Shown here piece after piece: positions 43,404 to 49,864 of a stretch of DNA of 49,864 nucleotides. Source of the stretch: an uncultured Prolixibacteraceae bacterium (GTDB taxonomy: Bacteria; Bacteroidota; Bacteroidia; Bacteroidales; Prolixibacteraceae); contig CAJXZG010000034.1 of NCBI GenBank assembly GCA_913063265.1, forward strand, positions 1 through 49,864, in the 5' to 3' direction. Numbering within the stretch: the stretch's first letter is position 1; the number at the start of each line of letters is the position of its first letter. The notes under the pieces are model-generated. The model had not been told where the DNA came from. It saw nothing but the letters and a program-made list of their open reading frames with translations, and ran no database searches. A program made the translations under genes and the position numbers.

Positions 43404-44558
43404 TTATTTTTTTACCGATTCCAAAACCTGGATCCGATCTTCTACAATAAGTCGTGACATATTTTCCTGAGTAAACAAATCTTTTACCCGTTTAAGTCCA
43501 TTTTCTGCAAATAGCTTCTTTTTATCGCTCGTTAAAAGATTGTTCATCGCATGGTATAACTCTGTTGAGTCTTTTGAGCGTACCAATAATCCTGAAATGT
43601 CTTTTTCAATTACCTCCGAAGGTCCTGGAATATCTGTAGTAATGACCGGAACTCCCATAGCCATTGCCTGTTGAATTACCAAACTGAAACCTTCGCGGTA
43701 TGAGGGATGAACCAGTATGTCAAAACAACTTAAATACCTGGCTACTTCATTTGAATATCCTGTGAAAAGAACGTTATCACATGAGTAAGAAAAAGCCAAT
43801 AGTTCCGAAGAAATTTCACTTGGTTTATCTTTTGGCCCCACAACAATCAAAGCTGTATCTTTGTTTTTTGTATAAAGATCTTTAAAAGCCTTTAGTAATT
43901 CATTTACTCCTTTATCCTTGTCCAGTCTTCCAACAAAGCCAAAAATTGTTTTATTTTTAAGATAAGGATGGTCATTAATAACTTCGGCTTTAAATTTTGC
44001 CTTTTTGTTTATGTCAAATTGAGTTAAATCAATTCCCACGGCCCCTCCGGCACCTATAACTTTTGCTTTATTGTATTTGTAAAGTCCTTCACTTATTGCA
44101 AATTCCATATTTTTCCGACTGGCAGGTCGTATATGAGTTGAAAGGAGACAAGTGATTTTTTCGATAAGTTTAAATATAATTCTATTTGTTCCTTTGAATC
44201 CAACATATCGAATCCCCCATTGACAATATAAACGAGCAGGTACTTTATTTAAGAAGCCTGCAATGGAGGCATAAAATGAAGCATTGGGTGTTGCAAATTG
44301 GATTATTTGAAATTTTTCTTTTCTGAAAATCCTGAAGAGCACAATTATCCCTCTTAGCATTCCCAAAAAGTTAGCTCCTCTTTCAAATGGAATATTAATC
44401 AGTTTAAACTCGTTAGAATATTCTTCAATAAAATCCTGTTCCATTGAAGAAAGAAGCGAAACGATAAATCCATTTTTCTGCATTTCTCGTGCTGAAGGAA
44501 TTACAAATTGCCTTAAAGTAAGATCGATGGTGGTTATTATACAAATTGATTTAGACAT
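43404..44558 (-). CDS. Glycosyltransferase family 4 protein
   Basis: A cytoplasmic retaining GT4 glycosyltransferase of 384 residues from the ATG at 44558; an ATG at 44570 would overlap the acyltransferase gene by 7 bases. The N-terminal acceptor domain starts SICIITTIDLTLRQFVIPSA. The C-terminal donor domain has FVGRLDKDKGVNELLKAF, VLFTGYSNEVARYLSCFDI and HPSYREGFSLVIQQAMAMG. The second Glu of the usual E-x7-E motif is Gln here, seen in some active members. It closely resembles PglA/WcaL-type enzymes that act second after PglC, but the sugar is unknown. Confidence 0.9.
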   Translation of the reverse strand: MSKSICIITTIDLTLRQFVIPSAREMQKNGFIVSLLSSMEQDFIEEYSNEFKLINIPFERGANFLGMLRGIIVLFRIFRKEKFQIIQFATPNASFYASIAGFLNKVPARLYCQWGIRYVGFKGTNRIIFKLIEKITCLLSTHIRPASRKNMEFAISEGLYKYNKAKVIGAGGAVGIDLTQFDINKKAKFKAEVINDHPYLKNKTIFGFVGRLDKDKGVNELLKAFKDLYTKNKDTALIVVGPKDKPSEISSELLAFSYSCDNVLFTGYSNEVARYLSCFDILVHPSYREGFSLVIQQAMAMGVPVITTDIPGPSEVIEKDISGLLVRSKDSTELYHAMNNLLTSDKKKLFAENGLKRVKDLFTQENMSRLIVEDRIQVLESVKK

Positions 44559-44563
44559 ATGGT

Positions 44564-45613
44564 TTACCATAGAATTTTAAGCCAATGATATTTTTTAGAA
44601 AGATATTCTATCAACAATGAGAATAAGATAGTTGATGCAACAAATACAAAAAGACCAACATAATTATTTTGTGTAATTGCTGCCATATACGAAGAAGGCA
44701 AAATTGAAGGAATGGCAGTAATAAATAGTCGTTGTCCTAGAAAAATTAACATACTTTGGTTTCGAAATCTAAGATAGATTGGTTTTGGTTTTAATTCAAA
44801 ATTGATAAGCCAACTCATCATAAAATAAATTGCCGGAAGGAGCATCAGACCCATATCAACATTGGTCTGCATTTTATTTTTTATAAATATGGCTTCAATT
44901 ACAAAAAGAGAACAAAACATAATAGTCAAAAGCAAATTTGTTACATTCTTTCCCTTTACACCTTTAAAAGCCAGAAAAGTCCCAATAAACACAAACGGAA
45001 ATCCAGCAAATATTCCATTGCGTGTTGTGTAAAAGATAGTATTATAGCCACCATATATTTTTCCTAAAAATGTGCCTTCGACCAAGGGAAAATAAGAGAA
45101 TCCAAATGTTCCAACTATGTAAAAAATAAAAGCAATTATTGCGACCTGATTAATATTAATTTTAAAATACAGCAATCCGAAAACAATTGATACTCCGATC
45201 CATAAAGATGGTAGAAACCAAATTGTTCCATAGGTTGTAAAAACCAATGCTTTATGAAAATATTTTAATATTACCTCAGAGGAAGCTCCATCTTGAATCC
45301 AGTTGATAAGAACAAAACAAAAATAGATGGCACTCCATACTGCATACATCAACAGAATTCTTTTTGTGAATCTTATATAAATGCTTTTATGATTCTTTTG
45401 TTTTTCGCTTTTAAATTTCAGAAAAAACAAAAAACCGCTACAAGCAAAAAAAAAGGGTACGCCAAAATTGTATACAGAGGTAATTGTTTTAAAAATTGGA
45501 TGTACTGTTACGTTCTCAGAACAAATGTGCGCAAACATAATAGCCAGGGCCATCAATAGTTTCATTATATCAAGGGATGCAAAGTATTTACGGGGGGTGG
45601 TAGCTGTTGACAT
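44564..45613 (-). CDS. Membrane O-acyltransferase (Acyltransferase_3 family)
   Basis: A 349-residue integral membrane protein with about ten hydrophobic helices. The N-terminal motif FASLDIMKLLMALAIMFAHI contains the probable catalytic His and is typical of the OafA/Acyltransferase_3 family. It would acetylate or succinylate sugar hydroxyls of the repeat unit on the periplasmic side. The start codon overlaps the last base of the dehydrogenase gene, so the two are translationally coupled. Confidence 0.9.
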   Translation of the reverse strand: MSTATTPRKYFASLDIMKLLMALAIMFAHICSENVTVHPIFKTITSVYNFGVPFFFACSGFLFFLKFKSEKQKNHKSIYIRFTKRILLMYAVWSAIYFCFVLINWIQDGASSEVILKYFHKALVFTTYGTIWFLPSLWIGVSIVFGLLYFKININQVAIIAFIFYIVGTFGFSYFPLVEGTFLGKIYGGYNTIFYTTRNGIFAGFPFVFIGTFLAFKGVKGKNVTNLLLTIMFCSLFVIEAIFIKNKMQTNVDMGLMLLPAIYFMMSWLINFELKPKPIYLRFRNQSMLIFLGQRLFITAIPSILPSSYMAAITQNNYVGLFVFVASTILFSLLIEYLSKKYHWLKILW

Positions 45614-46515
45614 TATAAAATAAATTTGGGAGTTTGATGGTTTAAAACCAATTCGATATTTTCGAGTACTAAATTCAATCTTTTTTTTGAAATCTCCTGC
45701 GAAATTGCAGTTACACCCGGTAGGACTTTTACATTCGACAAACGGCGAAATGGATTTGTAATTGGATTTGGAAATATTTCAAACATATCAAGTATCGCGG
45801 TCATTTTTTTGTTCTTTTTTAATTCGGTAAGAAAATCTTTTTTATTAAAAAGTGCTTGGCGACCCACATTCACAATTGTTACGTCCTTTTTCATTTTTGA
45901 AAACATATTCTGATTGATGCTACCCACCGTTTTTTCATTTAAAGGAAGTGTAACAACAACATAATCACATTGTGGCAGTATTTCGTTTAATTGATAAGAG
46001 TTGTAAATTTTATCAAAATAAGGTTTTTGAGATGCTATCAAATCGTAGCCCAATATTCTCATATTAAAGCCAGAAAGCCGTTTGGCTACTTCTATCCCTA
46101 TTGCACCGGCTCCTAATATTCCAACCGTTTTACTTTCCAATTCCGTAATGTATTTGTATCCTCGTTGATAACGAATGTTATTACGTTTAATACTTTTGTT
46201 ATATTTTTTTGCAGTCATTAATATGGCAAATACAATAAATTCTGCCATTCCAACACTATAAACATTTGCAGCATTACTTATTTGAATACCTCTTGATTTA
46301 ATTTTTTCCAAATCTATTCCTTCATAACCTGCACTTAGTAATTGAATGAACCTTAAATTTGGAAGTGAGATGTTTTCCAAAGTACGCACCAATTCACGAG
46401 AACCTACTATTATCTTAATGTTTGTGTCTTTGTCAAATTTAGGTAGATTTCCAGGTGTGACGAACTTGGCACCTGGTAGTTCTTTTTCAATTTGCTTGTC
46501 GCTGGTAAGTATCAT
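45613..46515 (-). CDS. D-2-hydroxyacid dehydrogenase homologue lacking the catalytic His
   Basis: A 300-residue member of the D-isomer-specific 2-hydroxyacid dehydrogenase family. The NAD-binding loop is GILGAGAIGIEVAKRL, the catalytic Arg is kept in IVNVGRQALFN and the Glu in LDMFEIFPNP. Where the family has a Pro-His (TPHIAG), this protein reads VLPGVTAISQE, so the catalytic His is replaced by Gly. It may therefore have an altered or lost redox activity. Overlaps of 4 bases with the upstream glycosyltransferase and 1 base with the downstream acyltransferase show tight operon packing. A role in hydroxyacid decoration together with the HpcH-like protein is speculative. Confidence 0.82.
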   Translation of the reverse strand: MILTSDKQIEKELPGAKFVTPGNLPKFDKDTNIKIIVGSRELVRTLENISLPNLRFIQLLSAGYEGIDLEKIKSRGIQISNAANVYSVGMAEFIVFAILMTAKKYNKSIKRNNIRYQRGYKYITELESKTVGILGAGAIGIEVAKRLSGFNMRILGYDLIASQKPYFDKIYNSYQLNEILPQCDYVVVTLPLNEKTVGSINQNMFSKMKKDVTIVNVGRQALFNKKDFLTELKKNKKMTAILDMFEIFPNPITNPFRRLSNVKVLPGVTAISQEISKKRLNLVLENIELVLNHQTPKFIL

Positions 46516-47699
46516 TTTGCCGAACGTTTTATTATTTCTCTACAAAACTCCTGCCTCCTATTTCTTAAGACCGAATCACTGTATTCTTTAGCTTCCTTAT
46601 AGTTACGGAGTCCCTGGGAATTCATTAATTCTGGATTACTTATAAATTCAACTATTTTAATTAATAGACCTTCAACATCATCCGGCTTAATTAAAGCTTT
46701 TTCTTCAAGCAGTTCAGGTATTCCACCTACTTTAGTCCCGATACATGGAAGTCCAACCGACATTGCTTCAACCATTGCACGTGGCAATCCTTCGGTTCTG
46801 GAAACATGAATAAAAAGATCTGCCTCTTTTAATTCCTTTCGCACTGGTTCTCCTGTTGGAATATTTCCTTTAAAATCTACTATATTGGAAATGCCTAAAG
46901 AATTTGCCAATTCCAACATAGGTTTTTTGTAGATTCCATCACCCAGCCAGGTTAAATGTAATTTATAACGTTTTGTTTTTAGTTCTTTTAGCGTTTTTAG
47001 AACAATATCGGGTGCTTTATACATCTGTGCCAAAGAACCAATTGCAATTAACTTAATAAGTTCCTTTTCTTTTTTTCTAAACTTTTTTGGTGGATCATTA
47101 AAACTTGAATCGGGTATAAAAACATTGGAAGCATTGGTGGTGTACGCTTCTTTATTACTAGGATATCTACTTTTTAATTGATTCTTATTGACATATAAAG
47201 TTGCTGATGCATGTGCTACAGTTTTTTTTAAATTTAAATACCCCTGAATTCGAAATATAGGAGAAAGAAAATGCTTAATTGTTCCGGGGGCAAAAACATC
47301 CCATGGATCGCCAACTACTTCTACGGCATAAGGTCTATTCTTCATGCGTAAATGCTTTGTAAATATTGTACCTATTTTCCCGGGTACCCGACAGATTATT
47401 ACTGTTTCATCATTAAATGCTAAATTTTTTAAAACTTTATTTACTGTATTTCGCTTTTTTAGGTACTCCAGCGGACCAACGAAATATGGGATTTCAATAA
47501 AGGATACTTTTTCAGATTCCGCAATATATTCTTTAGGAAAATCCTTATTCGTATTTTCAACCCTTGCCAATACAGATATTTTATCAAATACAGATAAATA
47601 TCTTTCCCAAAGAGATAGCCCATAAGAGCCATTTTGTGAATAAACTTTGCCATCTACGCTTCTATGGAAACGAGCTTCAGTTACAAAAACTAAATCCAT
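46512..47699 (-). CDS. Glycosyltransferase family 4 protein
   Basis: A 395-residue GT-B enzyme of the GT4 clan that adds a sugar to the lipid-linked repeat unit. The C-terminal donor domain has LIAIGSLAQMYKAPDIVLKT, LTWLGDGIYKKPMLELANSL, FKGNIPTGEPVRKELKEADL and HVSRTEGLPRAMVEAMSVG with a complete E-x7-E motif. The N-terminal domain starts DLVFVTEARFHRSVDGKVYS. The start at 47699 lies 8 bases from the end of the polymerase gene. Confidence 0.9.
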   Translation of the reverse strand: MDLVFVTEARFHRSVDGKVYSQNGSYGLSLWERYLSVFDKISVLARVENTNKDFPKEYIAESEKVSFIEIPYFVGPLEYLKKRNTVNKVLKNLAFNDETVIICRVPGKIGTIFTKHLRMKNRPYAVEVVGDPWDVFAPGTIKHFLSPIFRIQGYLNLKKTVAHASATLYVNKNQLKSRYPSNKEAYTTNASNVFIPDSSFNDPPKKFRKKEKELIKLIAIGSLAQMYKAPDIVLKTLKELKTKRYKLHLTWLGDGIYKKPMLELANSLGISNIVDFKGNIPTGEPVRKELKEADLFIHVSRTEGLPRAMVEAMSVGLPCIGTKVGGIPELLEEKALIKPDDVEGLLIKIVEFISNPELMNSQGLRNYKEAKEYSDSVLRNRRQEFCREIIKRSAK

Positions 47700-47707
47700 T
47701 TTAACAA

Positions 47708-49144
47708 TTAAATAGTTTGAATATTATGAACCTTTTTTGTAGTGATAAAAAACAGGATAAAGTATAAGGGCAACGGTCTTTTTATAATAGTGAAGATAAC
47801 ATTATTGGAATCCGCATTGATTATTAATGGTATAAAAATTGAAATCATTGCAATTATTATAAACCTTGCATCATAAGTCGGAACAGCATTAGTCCATTGA
47901 GAAATATAAGCAAGAATAAAGTACAAGACAATATATGCCAAGATAAATGAAAATATTCCGAAATTAAGCATAGATTCTCCTATAAATCCAAAGATTCTTG
48001 TGTTTTTTCTTTTATTGCTTTTTACAACCCCAGAAGAATCGAATTGTAGTTGACCTGCGGCTTCAGTTCTTCCCGTTAAATGCAGAGAATTCCTTACGCT
48101 TTTCCCAAAAGGAATAAAAGTGAGAACTGAATATAAATAAGTACTTCCATATTTCTTTTTGTAATGAATATTATTTTCTAACATAAATAATTCAAAACAC
48201 CTAACGTCATATCGAGCGAGATCGGATATTATAATGCTCTCAGCAGATGACATCTTATTTGAAATTTGTATATCATCATAGTTTTTATAATTTTTTATCA
48301 TTTCAATACCATCGTTTTTATACAGCCTACCAATTGCCATAAAAAGGAAAAATGATGCAAGCAGTATCATAAAATGTTTTCTTTTGAACCTGAAAATAGT
48401 AAAATGAACAACTATAACAGCATGCACCATTGTGAAAACAGTATTACTACGACTACCTCGAAGCCCTCCAAAATATATGCAGGCGACCAGCATGAGTGCA
48501 AGGAAAATAGCAACATTTGAAACTGAAACATTTTTGCCCCGTTTTTTTATAAAATACCAAAGTAACAACAGATATGGAAATATTTCAGATACTATAAATA
48601 ACGCACCCATACCTGTAAAGCCACTTGAAGCTTCTTCTTTATCCGTAAATATTTGTATATATGCTTTTATCCCACCAATCTTTGCATATAAATAGGTTTG
48701 TAGTACAAAAGAGAATACCATCAATAAGCTTACGATTAATGCTGCATTGGATTTAAAGGACCAAATATGTCGGACTTTTTTTTGTTTTAATTTTAATTTG
48801 CTGAGTGAGATGAAGATAATAATGCCGTATAGATAAATTGAGCTAACGTAAAATGCCAAACCTTGCCAATCTGATGAAGACAGGTTTACGTATCCTTTCC
48901 AATAGTCCCTGCCAAAGTGGATAAGTGGGGCAATAAAGGAGGCAACAAAAAATATAAACCATACATAAAAAAATACCTCTCGTAAAGCATTCTGATTCTT
49001 AAAGTAACTAAAAAGTTGGGTTAGTGATATAATTCCGCAAAGGATTAGTGGGATTAAATAGTAATTAAATGGAATTCTATATGTAAACAGCAGAAAAGTT
49101 ATTATAACAATGACAATGTTTACTGGTAATAATTTAGATATCAT
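47708..49144 (-). CDS. Wzy-like oligosaccharide repeat-unit polymerase
   Basis: A 478-residue protein with about ten to twelve membrane helices and a large periplasmic loop between about residues 275 and 395 (SSAESIIISDLARYDVRCFE, PFGKSVRNSLHLTGRTEAAG), the layout of O-antigen polymerases. A FGGLRGSRSNT motif precedes the loop, as in the O-antigen polymerase family. Sequence is poorly conserved in such proteins, so the call rests on topology and place in the locus. Together with PglC it makes a Wzx/Wzy-type pathway likely, though no flippase is in view; it may lie off the right edge. Confidence 0.82.
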   Translation of the reverse strand: MISKLLPVNIVIVIITFLLFTYRIPFNYYLIPLILCGIISLTQLFSYFKNQNALREVFFYVWFIFFVASFIAPLIHFGRDYWKGYVNLSSSDWQGLAFYVSSIYLYGIIIFISLSKLKLKQKKVRHIWSFKSNAALIVSLLMVFSFVLQTYLYAKIGGIKAYIQIFTDKEEASSGFTGMGALFIVSEIFPYLLLLWYFIKKRGKNVSVSNVAIFLALMLVACIYFGGLRGSRSNTVFTMVHAVIVVHFTIFRFKRKHFMILLASFFLFMAIGRLYKNDGIEMIKNYKNYDDIQISNKMSSAESIIISDLARYDVRCFELFMLENNIHYKKKYGSTYLYSVLTFIPFGKSVRNSLHLTGRTEAAGQLQFDSSGVVKSNKRKNTRIFGFIGESMLNFGIFSFILAYIVLYFILAYISQWTNAVPTYDARFIIIAMISIFIPLIINADSNNVIFTIIKRPLPLYFILFFITTKKVHNIQTI

Positions 49145-49185
49145 ATAATTATATATATGGTGAATATTACAGTTATAAGTCGGTT

Positions 49186-49864
49186 CTAAATTCCAAATTT
49201 ATCTCTAATCCTGTTTAATGTTCTTGCCAATAATGGTTTTTTAAATCTATATCCATCAACCGCTACAAGATTTTCATAAACATTGAAAGTGTGTATCCCT
49301 TCATTATAATAATCATTTGGTGAGGCATAGATACGTTTCTTTTCTTTTATTGAAAATATATTACCGTCATATTTTAATTCCGACAATATTATACCTTTGC
49401 CATATCCTTTAGAACAATCTTGTGATGGACGAATCATCTTATTTTTGATAGTAAAAATATTTCCAGCTCCTCGTGCCGTTCCGGGCTCTACATTTATCAT
49501 TTTATGTAAAATATATTTTCCATCCCAGCTGGAAGATTCAAATACCGCCACTTCATTTTTACTTCGATTTGATTTGTAGGTAGCAAAAATGAAGAATTTA
49601 TTATCGATTTCATGCAAGGCAGCATCCACCACGATTTCACTATCTATCAATGTCGATACTTTTTCAACTGTTTCTGTATCTTGAAAATATCTGTATAGAA
49701 CAAGATTTCCCTGTTGGGCATTTTCTGGATAAATAAAGATGTTATTTCCGTTTTTACAGAAATTGGGAAAAGAAAGGTGTGTGTCTAATTCAAAAATTGT
49801 TTTGAGCGATTTAAGAACCATAGTATGGCGGTCAACCGTCATTTTAGATATTTTACCTTTTTGG
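49186..49864 (-). CDS. GINT1-N-like glycosyltransferase-associated domain protein, 5' partial
   Basis: The frame is open to the right edge, so the N-terminus is missing; an in-frame ATG at 49842 is probably internal. About 226 residues remain. The blades FPNFCKNGNNIFIYPENAQQ, DAALHEIDNKFFIFATYKSN and IRPSQDCSKGYGKGIILSEL match the glucosamine-inositolphosphorylceramide-transferase N-terminal (five-blade beta-propeller) family found in bacterial polysaccharide loci, often with formyl- or glycosyltransferase partners. It sits 41 bases upstream of the polymerase gene, same strand. Specific function unknown. Confidence 0.75.
   Translation of the reverse strand, partial: QKGKISKMTVDRHTMVLKSLKTIFELDTHLSFPNFCKNGNNIFIYPENAQQGNLVLYRYFQDTETVEKVSTLIDSEIVVDAALHEIDNKFFIFATYKSNRSKNEVAVFESSSWDGKYILHKMINVEPGTARGAGNIFTIKNKMIRPSQDCSKGYGKGIILSELKYDGNIFSIKEKKRIYASPNDYYNEGIHTFNVYENLVAVDGYRFKKPLLARTLNRIRDKFGI

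Overview
The window is AT-rich chromosomal DNA of a Bacteroidota bacterium. The signs are a hybrid two-component sensor/AraC protein, a type IX secretion sorting domain, a BatA-type protein, a PorT-like barrel, CarH-type MerR and PgpH-type HD proteins, and genes without clear Shine-Dalgarno sites. A member of Bacteroidia (Marinilabiliales-like) fits, but the species cannot be read from the sequence. No rRNA, tRNA or CRISPR array was seen.

Positions 1-20050 are a mostly housekeeping block: a 5'-truncated hybrid sensor kinase, GMP synthase, a LysM/periplasmic-binding fusion, ornithine aminotransferase, a BatA/VWA protein, a beta-aspartyl peptidase, a MerR/B12-binding regulator, a small lipoprotein, a barrel protein, an NlpC/P60 hydrolase followed by a 30-residue membrane peptide, a c-di-AMP-type HD phosphodiesterase and an S41 protease closed by a strong terminator.

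Positions 20073-38313 form an accessory island bounded by two closely similar membrane UDP-sugar dehydratases of the FlaA1/CapD/PglF family in the same orientation. Inside it is a lasso-peptide locus, read leftward: HPr-kinase-like protein, B2 leader peptidase, a 42-residue precursor, lasso cyclase, YkgJ-type cysteine-cluster protein, B1/PqqD-like leader-binding protein and ABC exporter. The precursor has a paeninodin-like leader and a 16-residue predicted core with Glu at position 8. A second module, 22.5-26.5 kb, has a secreted T9SS protein, a PqqD/HPr-kinase fusion broken by a frameshift, and a 60-residue exported-type peptide whose 5' leader closely matches that of the T9SS gene. A REP-associated tyrosine transposase with its palindromic repeats sits between the modules, and several MITE/REP-like repeats lie around the lasso genes.

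Positions 38843-49864 are a surface-polysaccharide operon read leftward and running off the right edge. It has a GINT1-N-like glycosyltransferase domain protein, a Wzy-like polymerase, two GT4 glycosyltransferases, a D-2-hydroxyacid dehydrogenase homologue lacking the usual catalytic His, an O-acyltransferase, an HpcH-family aldolase, and PglC-, PglD- and PglE-like genes. With the PglF-like dehydratase at 36382-38313, these could make and load a UDP-diacetylbacillosamine-type sugar. A PF14907-type nucleotidyltransferase, a family also known from lasso clusters with kinases, sits between the two systems.
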